A DNA stretch of 64,000 nt from Whalleya microplaca (GCA_022497155.1 MU385752.1:404338-468337); one strand, 5' to 3'. Counted from the stretch's first letter, positions 21,156-32,157 are shown. Program-made: numbers and translations. Notes: generated by a model from the sequence alone, not told the origin.

Positions 21156-22432
21156 ATGTCTAACAATGAAAACCAAGGGGCAAACAACCCCAACAATCCC
21201 AATGGCACAGACGCCAGCCAGTCTGGCCCGGCACCCACCTCTGGACCTGTCGTCCCGACTACAGGGCATGACACCGCTAGTCACAGCATGGGCCGTGGCC
21301 GAGGCGGAGGTCGAGGCAGGGCAGGGGCAACAGCAGAGGCAGAGGCAGAGGTGGTCATGGGACCACCGAGGCCACTAGACGTCCAACTCCCAATATTCTG
21401 CTGCCCGACCTCTCTATCACGAGCTTGAACACCCACCGGCCGAATATTGCCAGAAACCCGGCCAACCGTGTGACTGACCAAACCGAGAACAACACGATCC
21501 TGCTCGGGCGGGGCGGCTTTCAAATCCACAGCAACAACCGCGCTTCCACCGCGAACGTCATTAACATGTGGGCAAGCCAAGCCGCTCCAAATCGGGGCGC
21601 GGCCCACGTCCTCACGGTCCAAGAGGTCCCCGATTACCGGAGCGAGGGCACCGCCTTGAGCCGCAAGCGCGCGCTGGACTTCATCCCGCCGCAGAGAAGA
21701 CCAATCCTCGGCGAAAAACGAAGGAAGGTCGACGAGAAGCCAGTCTGTGCAAACTGCGGGGCTGAGGACCACCTCTTGGGGCGATGTGCCGTGCCTCACC
21801 GGCACCACGGAGACATTAACGGTTGCCCCGAGTGCAACACCAAGATGCATGTCTTCGACAACTGCCACAAGCTCCCCACGATGAGCCTAGAACGCAAGCT
21901 CGAGCTCCTCATCTATAACCGCCAGAACCTCCCGCAGATCCGTGTCGACAGTATCAACATCGGCGAGGCGTTCTATATTTGCGACGCCAGGATCAGGGCA
22001 TCTCTAGTTGCCACCGTCCGCTCCTTTCCGTGGACGCGAGAGCACGCCCTCCAGCAATGGGAGGAGGACGGAGGGAAGCCCTGGGAAAGGGCCGACTACT
22101 CCAAGTCCATACCGGACATGGCAAGGGACATGCCAAACGACCCCAGGATCGCGACCGACGATGGCATCCGCCAGGGAGCGTGGACGTTTGCTAAGTGGCG
22201 CGGATACAGTGTGCCTCCCGTCAAAGATGTTGTCATGCGAGACGCTCCGCAGGGCGAGACATCGGGGCAGACGGGCCCTAAAGGCTCGACCCCACCGGAG
22301 ACGAAAGTGGAGGCGCAGATTGCGTACCGGCCGGCAACAAACCCTGCTGCGGAGCGGATCCTCAATAAGGGGGACAGTAAATTCAAGAATATGTCCCCGC
22401 AGTCGTTCGATGAGGATCCTCCCAAGTTGTAG
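21156..22432 (+). pseudogene. RG-rich zinc-knuckle protein with a frame break in the RG tract
   Basis: The frame from ATG 21156 (MSNNENQGANNPNNPNG) runs through an Asn/Pro/Thr-rich head to MGRGRGGGRGRAG and then becomes meaningless, stopping at 21426-21428. The frame used after about 21,340 starts RGRGRGGHGTTEATRRPTPN and runs to 22432. Its continuity with the RG tract shows that one gene was split by a one- or two-base slip in a purine-rich repeat (about 21,310-21,345). Joined, it would be about 425 residues. The second part has a KRRK cluster and two CCHC zinc knuckles in perfect C-x2-C-x4-H-x4-C spacing: CANCGAEDHLLGRC (21746-21787) and CPECNTKMHVFDNC (21824-21865). The C-terminal 150 residues are charged and unrecognised. 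RG tracts plus zinc knuckles suggest RNA or single-strand nucleic-acid binding. The break may be real, programmed slippage, or a sequencing error in a low-complexity tract. Confidence 0.72.
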
Positions 22433-22861
22433 GCAGCTCAACCTGCCGACTTGTCAGCGGGAATTCAGATGGCAAGTCAAGGCGAACCGCCAATGTTCCG
22501 CCTGCACAGCACGCTACAGGATCGTTGCTTCAGATAGAGACTAGTATGAACCAGTCTTCTGTCTCCAACCCGTAACTTTTTGCTCTCTCGATGCCGTGAC
22601 ATGTCTCCCCTGACTTGCTTTTGTAGTCCTCCGTTCTATTAGAAAACTCCATGTAGACGTAGAGCCCATCTCCGCTGCATAGGCCGTACGTTGTAAGTGA
22701 CGCAACCCATTGCTTGATCCCTGACCTTCTGTGGACGCCTGTAACATCCCCTGAGCCTAGCATTATATCTTCCTCGTATCAAAGACCCTCGCCAATTTCG
22801 CCTCACAGGCAAAATTACAAATTTGGAGACTCTTTTGTGGGAGGCCGATGGGTTGTCCGAG
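22433..22861. other. Intergenic, no supported gene
   Basis: About 430 bases. From about 22,800 the plus-strand frame that leads into the zinc-cluster fragment is open, but it has no start codon. Nothing else is recognised. Confidence 0.4.
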
Positions 22862-22921
22862 CCGGTGAAGAAGTCAAAGCTCGGCTGTGTGGTGTGCAAG
22901 GCGCGAAATGAAGTTACCTGA
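22862..22921 (+). pseudogene. Possible relic of a Zn2Cys6 zinc-cluster motif
   Basis: A short plus-strand frame reads PVKKSKLGCVVCKAR followed by NEVT and a stop. SKLGC-x2-CKxR is the first half of the Zn(II)2Cys6 DNA-binding domain of fungal transcription factors, where RRVKCDE would normally follow. Here the second half is missing and no GT donor lies at the break. It looks like a fragment left by deletion or rearrangement. A partial chance match cannot be excluded because only two of the six cysteines are present. Confidence 0.3.
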
Positions 22922-24465
22922 CAAAATGGTCAATATTGGCCATCCAATTATAAGATCTGATTGATTGATTTCCTTACCCGCGATTCCGTAAGAGAAGTAT
23001 TTGGCCTTGGACGCGCGGTGTGGTGAAATCCAAATGCTTCGCCATGTATATCGGCCACTCATTTGGGCTGCAATGACTGCCAGAACAATCCGCCGGGTGT
23101 TCGTATATGTCGACGCTAGCATCCGTGCCCCAGATAAAGGGGCATGTGGCCACGGTACTTACCCCGGCAGCAAGCTTGACTTCAACCCAGCTGTCAGCCG
23201 CTGCTTGGCCCACGAGGGGATACGAAGCCTAACGATTGCCGGATTTGATGCTCAATCCAGCGCGGCTAACCGATGAGCCCTGGTGCTTCCCTGAGCAAGC
23301 ACGCCAACATAGAAGGTTGGTGTTAGCAGACCATTCTTATCGGTATTTATCACAGTTACAGTGTGTGCAATGATCATTTGGGTGCTGCCGTGATCACTCT
23401 GGTTGACTAAGGAGAATTATGTAAAAGTCTAAGATATAAAGGATTCCTAACAGCTTAGAAGATCCCTTTTAAGCAATTGGGATCTCGGAGCAATAATTGC
23501 TCCGAGATCCATAAGCCTAAGACACTATAACTAATGCCTCTATTATCGTGACAGTCTTTTTATAAGCAACCTCGCCTGGGTTCTCGGGCTCCATCTTGGC
23601 CGGCAATTAATGTTGATACTCCCACGACATCACGTCAATATTAGCCTCGATGGTCACCAGGATAGTTACGCCTGCCTCGACAGAGCCTCTAAGTGCAAGC
23701 TGAGGGCCTGGGCCAACAGATACCCTCCATGACATAGACAGATCTACCTCTCCTCAGCAATATTGGCCGTATATGTATCGTCGAGAGTGTGTCTGAACGT
23801 CTTCTTGATCCGTTTGTGAAGCTGGTTCGTACTTCGGCTGCTGAAGTGATGGCTGTTACGGAATTCTTCCTGTGACCACATGGTACATCAAACGCTTGCG
23901 CTTCTTTTTTGCTACCCCCTGAAGCGGCGGCAGCAACGACTTCGTCCTAGTAATATTGCTCACTGTTATAATAAATACGTAGCTAGGTATCTTCTAGGTC
24001 ATAGATGAGGGGCTTGTAAACCAAACCTGCGATACTACGCCGGGGGGTCTGGTGTCTGGCAGCCTTCATACTTTTGGTGACAGCATATTTACCTGGACTA
24101 CACCCCGCAGGCTTGACAGTCATCTGCGTATGCTCCGAGTTATATACATTATTTTATTATCAAACGATTCATGCACCCATATCGTATATGTCGCTGTTGC
24201 TTCCAGCTACCATCGTATTGCACTGTATTCAAGGCTCGTTCATTGGTGAAAGGTAGTCATGATCATTGACTTAGCTAAGCTGTAAAAGATCTAATGTGGC
24301 CCTCGCCAGTTGACATATCCTCTCTACCATATGCTTCAGATGCTCCGTATTGTAGCGCTAAATCGTCCAGGCTCACACACTTGCCCTCCTTGGAACAGAC
24401 CTTCGGGATTGGCCTAACCTACACCGATGAAGATAGATAATACAATGCTTAGTGACGGTTAGTCA
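22922..24465. other. Intergenic, contains one strong palindrome
   Basis: About 1.5 kb without a supported gene on either strand. It holds the perfect inverted repeat at 23480-23510 described separately. Short frames present are shadowless and random in composition. Confidence 0.45.
23480..23510. repeat. Perfect 15-bp inverted repeat with one-base spacer
   Basis: Two perfect 15-base arms (GGATCTCGGAGCAAT and its complement) are separated by a single A. Weaker outer complementarity, CTTAG near 23,453 against CTAAG near 23,516, may extend it. It could form a cruciform or hairpin, be a dimeric protein-binding site, or be the remnant of a miniature inverted-repeat element. It is far from any supported start codon. 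Confidence 0.85.
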
Positions 24466-25690
24466 CTAGATCCAGGGCTTGGGGCCGCTCCAACATGGCG
24501 ATGATGGCGTAATGTGCCGCATTCTCTCTTCGGCAGCGGCGAGTTTTGCCTCGTCGGTAGGTTCGCCCAATGCGCGTGCCCACGTCTGCTCAACGATGTA
24601 CTGCTGGTCCTCGATTTCGGGGAAATCTACCGCGCTGCAAACGTCCTTTATCTGGCGCTGCGGGGGGAGTTCTCTTTCGTACCTATCTCGAAAGATGTGG
24701 AAATACGCAAAGGCGTCATACGCCTCGTAGCGCGGCCGGTTGTCCATAGAGTCGAGCATTGGAAGTGGACACGGTGTGCCTTGGGCCGGTTCAGAGAGGA
24801 GGAATCTGATTAGGCCACGGCGCTGGGACTCGGTAGGCGGATAAAGTGTCCTTGGGCCTTCGAGACGGTCTGCGTGGAGGAACACCCTCTTGGCCTTATA
24901 CGTACTTGTCAGTTGACGGACCACTTTTAGTAGCTGATACGACGAGTACCAAGTGGTACTACTAACTTACCTCGGACTCGGACTCGCCTCGATCGAATAC
25001 AACTACGCCACCGAAGATCTTGGCCTCGGCCCAGTAGCCCACGACATCGGCAATGCCATGGGGATACTGATGGCTGGCTTGGTAATGCCAGTGGAAGAAG
25101 GTTGTGGGTGGAGGTAGCAAACGAGCGGCGTATGGCTTGTCTTCCGGTATAAGAGACAGCGCTTCTGCTAGCCAGGCTTCATGCTCATGGTGCTTATGTA
25201 CACCGTCATCGAGCTGGTATAGGCGCACGGCAATCTGATGGCACGCAGTTGCGATCAACTCAATCAGGCGTAGTTCAAATTCATCCGACCTGATCTCTGA
25301 GTTTTGAAAGGCTTGGACGGCCTAAAGCGTCACATCTTATTATGGGTATTGCGAAGTCATGTGGAATAGGCCTTTTCCTTTATCAACGCAAAGGTGGCCC
25401 CTTACTGAGTAACTTACGCGTAGATCAAATCCTAGCGTTAACAGGTTCAAGTCTGCTCTCAAACTCCTCGTCTTCTCCAAGGCACCGTCGCATAATGTTT
25501 CGTGAGCATTAATTGGGTGGCCTCTCGGAGGATAATGGAATTCAACGTAAGTCTCAAACGTGGGCATGCCATCAATAATCTGGCTGAATGTAGACTCGGC
25601 AACGTCGCTTAAGAGAACGTTGTGGATAGCCTTGGTTGCCGCGTCCAAGTGCTCTGGATCAAGATGCTCTAACGTGAGTAGGGACGACAT
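24466..25690 (-). CDS. Fungal protein of unknown function, three exons
   Basis: Exons 25690-25418, 25321-24971 and about 24894-24466 give about 350 residues. Intron 1 (25322-25417) has donor GTAAGT and acceptor TAG. Intron 2 starts with GTAAGT at 24970, has a CTGAC branch site, and uses an AAG acceptor at about 24895 or six bases further on. Recognisable blocks include DEFELRLIELIATACHQIAV, PYAARLLPPPTTFFHWHYQA, GGVVVFDRGESE, LYPPTESQRRGLIRFLL, FHIFRDRYERELPPQ and EERMRHITPSSPCWSGPKPW. I recall similar block order in uncharacterised proteins of Sordariomycetes, but not an assigned function. The open frame continues upstream without a methionine to about 25,865 with plausible coding sequence (PPPPTAPYNKPH), so the true N-terminus may lie further up or be lost. 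No signal peptide, membrane segment or catalytic motif is seen. Confidence 0.65.
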
Positions 25691-26492
25691 TTCATGGATG
25701 GTGAAAAAGAGGCGTGTTCCATATGGAATAGTCAATGCCTGCACAAGACCAGGTGTCGCAATATGTAGCCTAAGTAGTGTCCCTCTTCTGCCTTGCGTTG
25801 AAGAATGGGGTTTGTTGTAGGGGGCTGTTGGTGGCGGAGGTAGAGGCCTTTGGGAAATGGTCGGCTCAACCTCAATGGAAGGCTTTCTTGCGTAAGCGCA
25901 CCTCAGCCTCCAGTGACCTTAGGCGCAGTATGTAGCTCAATCAACCAATCAAAACTAGGTATTATCTACCTACGCAATAGGTATGATACGGATGGGACAG
26001 GTGGGTCTCCCACAGAATACTTGGCCAATGACAGACAATGCCGCTGCCCCTGGCTGTGGCTCCGCTCTTTCTATGGTTCGGGTCCGGAGTGGGTCCGGGC
26101 TATTATACCGCGTGCATGACGACAGGACGGCGGTCCGCGGCGGCATGGTACTACACGCGCGGCTAAGTATTATAGAGCATCAACCTTGCAGTTATATGTA
26201 TTTGGCCTATCAATTAAGCTACGAGAGTGAGGCCACCCTTGTAGTAAAACGCTTGTAGGCTATGTTGGCCGAAGGTAAGACGACAACATCCCTTATGGGC
26301 TGACTTCTGCTACCAACTCTACCTTGAAAACAAATCAGATCAGTTTTCCGGGAATATCTGCCAAGCCGAGCCTTCTGAGATCGTCATATTCTACGTTATT
26401 GCCCAGCAGCTCAGCATCAAGAATAAGATGACCATCATCGTAAGAGAGTAGCCATCAACGCACATAAATATGACAGTGGCCGCCTCCGCTAC
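25691..26492. other. Possible 5' coding extension and intergenic DNA
   Basis: The first 175 bases are open in frame with the preceding minus-strand gene but contain no ATG. A further short stretch at about 26,335-26,450 is open on both strands (minus strand reads SYDDGHLILDAELLGNN), and its true strand cannot be decided. The rest shows nothing. Confidence 0.35.
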
Positions 26493-27124
26493 ATGTCAAG
26501 CTTCTCATATACATGTCATAATAGACTCTCTGACAGATCCGGCATTTTCAAGTATGTTTGGTAGATTTCCAACCCAGGTTCCGCCGCCTCAACCGCCGCC
26601 TCGGCAAGTGCCCGGCTGGCCGGCCGGGGTTCCCCTGCGGAGCAGGCATTCTTTGGCGGGTCGATAGAATTCTATCTTGATCCAAAAGATGGACTTGAGC
26701 ACGTAAGTAGAGAAGCAGAGCTTGACGCTTCACGGTTGCCTATTTACTTACTCAATTCCAAGATATATGTCCTCAAGGAAGACGAGGCTGTGTGGCAAAT
26801 ACTACCTCAGACCATTCGCGACTTCATCAGCGAACCTAGACGTAAGTATTTTCTCTTGCTGCTCTACCTACTACCTAACAATTCGCACTAGGTGTGAATA
26901 AAGCTCCGGCACTTGCGGCCGCAGGGGTCGGAAAGACTGAACGTGTCAAGCGAGGCTTTCAACCACTGGGGCATAACGCATCACCGCCTGCTTTTGTTGC
27001 CACATCTAGGACTATGATGGCACTAGATGCGCTGATAAGCTCCACACGCTATAATCTCCGCATTCATGAATTGAGGCAGCTCCCTCGAAATCCACGGATA
27101 GCTATTGTCGCAGTACCAGCGTAG
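26493..27124 (+). pseudogene. Two-exon gene of unknown function with an early in-frame stop
   Basis: From ATG 26493 (MSSFSYTCHNRL) the frame meets TAG at 26562-26564 after 23 codons, then stays open to a good donor at 26842 (GTAAGT). The intron is 50 nt (26842-26891) with a CTACCTAAC branch context and a TAG acceptor. The second exon, 26892-27124, continues the frame as RVNKAPALAAAGVGK and ends RNPRIAIVAVPA. Between stop and intron it reads an Ala/Ser-rich stretch, FFGGSIEFYLDPKDGLEH and IYVLKEDEAVWQILPQTIRD. The coherent splice and frame argue for a real gene of about 190 residues. The TAG may be a nonsense mutation, or a first intron or exon was not identified. No family is recognised. Confidence 0.5.
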
Positions 27125-27900
27125 CCGAGAAATAAACGCATAGTTAGTTTTTGACTTACTCGGTAAAACCAAGTCTGCATGTTTGTACAAAAGCCGAGAA
27201 GTGAAAAGAGAAAAAGGTAAACACCGGGGATTCGCTGGTCGTATGTGTTAGGCAGTGGTTGCATTAGTGTATTTAGGTGGTACAGAGGGTGGAGCTACTG
27301 TGTGGCAAGGAATCGGCCTCTTCAACCTCAGCTCAAGAGAATAGGTATACCTAGATGTGCATATTTGTTATGTGTATACAGAGTTGGCGCGGGAGATCTG
27401 CGAACTAGGAAGCGAAGGAGCAGCGCTGGGCAAATGTGTGAAGGTGAATATAGATAGACCGGCTGCTGGTGCCGTGTATCTGGGATATGTCTTAATTCAG
27501 CATCGCCCACTAACGAAAGGGAATTAATTGAGGCGACCGTCTAACCTATCCATGACTTACTCGACTATACTAAATTCGTACCTTCGATGACTACGCATGA
27601 GCGAGTGGATATACCTAAGTGGCCGAGCTTGCTGCTAGAGACATACTAAAATGGTCCTATTGACCATCCACTACAGTATGCTAGATGCCAAGTGATGTTT
27701 TCGAGCCATGATCTGCAAGAATTGAATCTTTATAGATATATGAATTGGCGTTAATAATGCCCGATTCTCAGTTGTGGGAGGATCGATCGCCGATTACTAA
27801 TCCCCGATCTTCCGGTCGGCTATAGCTCTGCCTTTATTCAACACAGTGAACCAATTCATTTCAATATTACCCTCTCGGTAATCATGGTTACATGTAAATA

Positions 27901-27969
27901 GAGACTGCGGAAGTTTTCCTTCATGCTTTTATTATCTCTTATTCAAGCCCCCCTAGTCTCACGTATCAT
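27901..27969 (+). repeat. Degenerate direct repeat, copy 1
   Basis: A segment of about 69 bases sharing GACTGCG, TTTTATTAT and the 17-base word CCTAGTCTCACGTATCA with copy 2 at 28417-28487. The copies are about 0.52 kb apart in the same orientation. They could be terminal parts of a short non-autonomous element or a solo-LTR pair. Confidence 0.7.
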
Positions 27970-28416
27970 ATACCGGGAGTTTAATAAAAAGCCCATTAGC
28001 TCCCATTAGTCCCCGGGACAGGTCTATACTATCTAATCTCTGGCGTATGGCCACCGGCACTTTGCCTCAGCCATCTTTTATAAGGTGTTGCCATTCGTTT
28101 TGTGGCAGTTGGCGGGCGTCTCTCGCTTGAACTTTGAAGGCGTAAAAAGTGCATGTCTTGTTCGTGACGTAATGAGTGCGCGGCTGATTCGGCTGACGGC
28201 GTTCAGTGAGTAAGTGCTGTTTGAGTGTCTCGGTTCAGTGTGTCGTTGGGGTGAGTGTGGGTGGTATTATTACCTACCGAAGTCTCATCGGAAAACCACG
28301 GTTCTTATACAAATCGAACCGGAAAAGTGATGGTATGGGGTTGGTCTGACGTAAGATTATTCTAACCGCTCTCCCATTAAGGCCATCACAGATGGTATCG
28401 TTTGTTAAATTTTAGT

Positions 28417-28487
28417 AGGGACTGCGAAAAAACATATCATTCATGTTTTTATTATTCGTTACATCCCACCTAGTCTCACGTATCATT
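28417..28487 (+). repeat. Degenerate direct repeat, copy 2
   Basis: Second copy of the 27901-27969 segment in the same orientation, with the 3' part (CCTAGTCTCACGTATCA) identical and the middle diverged. A CCAATTCA word precedes copy 1 but follows copy 2, so the flanks are rearranged. Confidence 0.7.
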
Positions 28488-29589
28488 AAACCAATTCAAC
28501 TTAATACGACTTAGTCATTACCGCCAGTCAATTAATTCCAGACGTGAGTGGGGTTCACTAAATTAACTAATACAACCTTATTATAACTGCACCAGTTACT
28601 GGTGCTATATAAAGTTCCAATACTTCACATGCTACCCGTACGCAAAAAAAGTTATTATGTACTGCCTTATAGTCTCTAAAACTGCTATAAACTAAACTAC
28701 ATGTACTAGATTGGTTTGTACTATATAAGACTCTTGGGGGTCGTACCTAATAGTAGTATAGATCTGTGCTTACGACTTGAAAATATAAGCTCCCAACCAT
28801 AATAGTGTTTCAATGGTGATAGCTGCATACTATTAGGCGAGACCTGCATCATCTAGATTTACATGATATTCAAATACACTTCGCTCATGATTTCTGACTA
28901 CGTATCTCACAGGAGCTGGCATGTAGAAGAAAATGATAATGCGGCGTTGTGGCTCCATCAGCTAATAGAAGTGAAGACGACCATTGTAGCGAAAGGAAAA
29001 AACAGTTTTAATGTAAAGAGGCTCCTTTTCAGCAATGTCAGATAAGAAGTAAGCCTGCTCCATAATTACCAATAGTAGTACAGAATATCACTTAGGTAAC
29101 ACCGGCCTTTGTGTGACCATGTATAAGTAGTATTGTCTCAGCGATTGATCTGTTACAGGCAAGTCAGACGAAAGACTGTGCTTTAAGTAGTAATATACGA
29201 GAAAGAGCCGCCATCGCCTGACTTGGCCTCTCTTCGTTTAGTTTCTCGCTGACGATCAGAGACCCGCATTGAACGCCGTGTATTGCCCTGAATATATGTT
29301 CTTCTCGAATTGGGTATCGATGTGAGGCTTCGGGATCTAGCGGCGGAGGGTTAGGTTGCGTTTATCATAGAAGTTCGACACCAACAGATTACAGAAAGCC
29401 GAGTATCAGCTTCAGGCAAGGGAAGACCTGGCGATCTTGAAGTTGTATAAGTAGGGGCTTCTTCCCCCCCCCAAGATGATTTCTCAGTATCATCAATCAA
29501 AACATCTACACTTTTTCCACTGAGAATCCCAATCGATCTAAGCCAGCCATTATCATACATCGCACCTCGACAAACATCACTTTGTCAAA

Positions 29590-29868
29590 ATGAAGTCTTT
29601 CACCGCCATCACTCTCTCTATGGCCACACTCCTTTCAATGGCCAAGGGTTACAGAATTTCGAACTGCAGGACCCCCGAAGATTTCAACCTGGGCAATAAC
29701 GCATGCCAAGACTGGACGGACACAAAATACTCCTTCCAGAGCGACGCGGGCTGTACCTTGACGTTTTACGCGCTAGCGGGCTGTCAGGGTAAACACTCCG
29801 AGGGCAACACCATACAGAACACATGCCTGGACGTCGGATTCACCCCCAGATCTATGAAGTGCACCTAA
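29590..29868 (+). CDS. Small secreted cysteine-rich protein
   Basis: A single-exon gene of 92 residues with a clean signal peptide (MKSFTAITLSMATLLSMAKG). The mature part of about 72 residues contains six cysteines in the contexts NCRT, NACQ, AGCT, AGCQ, NTCL and MKCT, enough for three disulfides. It has no membrane segment or GPI signal. Size, secretion signal, cysteine content and subtelomeric position fit a small secreted protein of the effector-candidate class, but no named family is recognised and no activity can be assigned. The start is supported by an AAAATG context at 29590. A TATA-like element and a poly-C run lie 110-150 bases upstream. Confidence 0.8.
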   Translation: MKSFTAITLSMATLLSMAKGYRISNCRTPEDFNLGNNACQDWTDTKYSFQSDAGCTLTFYALAGCQGKHSEGNTIQNTCLDVGFTPRSMKCT

Positions 29869-30778
29869 AGCAGTACCCTACCATGCTGCGGCTTACGTTC
29901 GCACATCGAAGCTGAAAGGGCACGCTTAAAGGATTAGATTTAGACTTTTGGGGGGTGAGAGATTTCTTTTCAATGGGTGAAGGACGAGCAAACAAATCGT
30001 TGGGGGTTGGTTTCCCTGGATGTTCTGCAATGTATTAGGACTTCCACGTTTTCAAGATGACTACCCGCCAAGGAGGTCTATGTAGCCTAGAGCTTGCTTT
30101 CATTCCTTAAATACTGACCCAATACAATCGTTACAATACTCCAATTCCGCAATGCATGAAATAGTCGCGATCAATAACCAATTGATAGCCTAACCAAACT
30201 GACATCTTGATAAAATAATGGTGGCTATTGAAGGTGCCAAGGCTCTTAGTAAAGCTTGTAGGATAGCCCCTTGGGGGAGTTGTAGTTCTCCCTGAAGTCC
30301 TACACAAGTAAAATTGCTACACAGTGTTCTTGGGATTGGAATATAGCGCTCTGTCAAAATGTCACGCCAGGCTTCAAAAGTATCTAGCGAATGAAGATCA
30401 CTCTGTGCTCAATGTACGAGTATGCGTGTCATGAGGTATGCCTGCAGATCATGTTTCAACTGAAGATCATGTCTCAGTTGAGTTGATTATAGGCCTGGAA
30501 GCATCCGAGGAGTCGACATGAAGTTTACTCGCACTAAAGACTATATGTCGACTTTCACGTAAATTGCAATACAGGCCCTACCCATCACATCGTAGATGTG
30601 CTTCAGGCTTCAACGCTTTACTCATATTGACACAATATAAAGGTAGATATACTTATTATCGCTCATCCTGCGCATTTTCGCGCACCCATTCTTCCCACAC
30701 ACTCGCGTTCAACCCCTGGTATATAACACTCTTAACCTATCATTCAAATAACATCGTTAGTGAGAGATACATCCATAG
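29869..30778. other. Intergenic, no supported gene
   Basis: About 900 bases between the convergent small secreted protein genes. No gene, RNA or clear repeat is seen. Confidence 0.5.
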
Positions 30779-31099
30779 TTAACAACGTAAACACACCCTA
30801 TTTATGCAACATGACGGATTTTTGATAGCTTCAGCGGGGATATTGTAGCAATCCACGTAGTTGCCGCCGGTTGAGTGGCCCGCACTGAAACAGGCATTTC
30901 CAATCCCGTATCTGTTGTCGGTATAGTACGTGGGGTCAACCAGCGGCCACGGCGCGTTTTTCTGGACTGTGTAATTCACGCAGCATTGTCCGTCGAAGGA
31001 ACTGACGTCTTCCGGTAATTCTATCCAACAGTCGAAACCATGGCTGCAGGTTACGCTCATGATGAAGGTGGTAAAAGGGAGTAGGGTTTGGGGATACAT
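30779..31099 (-). CDS. Small secreted cysteine-rich protein
   Basis: A single-exon gene of 106 residues from the ATG at 31099. The N-terminus MYPQTLLPFTTFIMSVTCSHG is a likely signal peptide. The mature part has about ten cysteines, including two CC pairs (GQCCVN, PSCCIN), plus FDCW, NACF, VDCY, RVCLRC. Aromatic residues and glycine are frequent (DPTYYTDNRYGIG). The protein ends two residues after the last cysteine pair region with no tail. A disulfide-rich extracellular protein is the safest reading. It is convergent with another small secreted cysteine-rich gene 0.9 kb away, but the cysteine patterns differ, so they are not obvious duplicates. No family is recognised. Confidence 0.7.
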   Translation of the reverse strand: MYPQTLLPFTTFIMSVTCSHGFDCWIELPEDVSSFDGQCCVNYTVQKNAPWPLVDPTYYTDNRYGIGNACFSAGHSTGGNYVDCYNIPAEAIKNPSCCINRVCLRC

Positions 31100-32157
31100 T
31101 ATCTTGCTAATGATGCTTTATGTCGGGTCCAGCGTTTCGTGTCAGGGATAGATGAAAAGCTAGAATTGCTCCTGAGAAGGAAGAAGTCGACGGATGTGTC
31201 GATGATATACGCGTTACTGTTAAACCAATGCCTATTACATGCGGTCGTTGATCGCATGCAAGGTTGCAGGTGGCTAAATGAAAATAGGGTTACATCTATA
31301 TAAGCAACAGCGCAGGGCTTTTTCATTTTTTATTTTCTTTTTCTTTTTACGAACGGTTTATTCTTCTTCGTAACTATATCTATATCTACATAATAACATA
31401 ATTTTTATGGGCAGATCGTTCTGTTCCTGGTTGTATAGCAATAATGATGAGAGCACACATGCTAAGTAAGGTTGCGAATTGAAGGGAATGAGGATGTATG
31501 CCAAACTGCTATCCGCGGTCACACCATGATGGGTAACATCAATGTAACAATAATGCTATAAAGACACCAGGTAGCTATGCACTTGAGGGCAGCTGGATGA
31601 TTGGACATGCAGCCCCTGCTCCATGGTACGGCCTATTATTTAAGCTCTATCGTTTTAAGACTTGGTACTAGAGATGCGAATGATACAACATGTTACCAAT
31701 CGACTGAAACGAATATGCGCTCATAAAGCTCCAATACTTGGATGCTATAACGCATTCTATGAACCTGGCTAGTTGGTATCTCAGAGTAGCTGAAATAAAA
31801 TATGTAGTATACCAACGGGGAACGTTATCGTACTGTTGACTATGTGCCCTTTTCCCAGTGCGAATCGAGTTGATCAATTATCCAGCCAACCGTGGGCATT
31901 GATGGTAACAGTATCAGCAACACATAACGGCATACGAGAGGGGAAACAATAGGCATATAGTCCGAGGAAGTAAGCTTTGATTTTAGACATACGATATAGT
32001 ACTCGATCCTATGATCCATATGCATATAGTTTAACAAGTTGGGGAGCAAAAGTTAGGTGTAGTTGTTCCGGCTAAGTAGGCAGGAATATTTCCACCATCG
32101 AAGATTATTGGATTAGGCTCTTCCGGTAAATCTGGGGTTGTTCGCCCAAACAGGCAG
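31100..32157. other. Intergenic, no supported gene
   Basis: About 1 kb, AT-rich. A pyrimidine run (T-rich, about 31,315-31,350) occurs near the promoter of the minus-strand secreted protein gene. No gene is recognised. Confidence 0.5.

Larger units (their letters stand above)
27125..29589. other. Gene-poor AT-rich stretch with degenerate repeats
   Basis: About 2.5 kb with no supported gene. A degenerate direct repeat (27901-27969 and 28417-28487) lies inside it, and a TATATAA box sits near 28,610, which together suggest remnants of a mobile element. At about 29,440-29,480 a TATA-like word and a nine-C run precede the small secreted protein gene. Confidence 0.5.

Noticed and set aside
27245..27457. 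70-codon frame between gene fragments
   Set aside because: No start context, domain or splice continuation.
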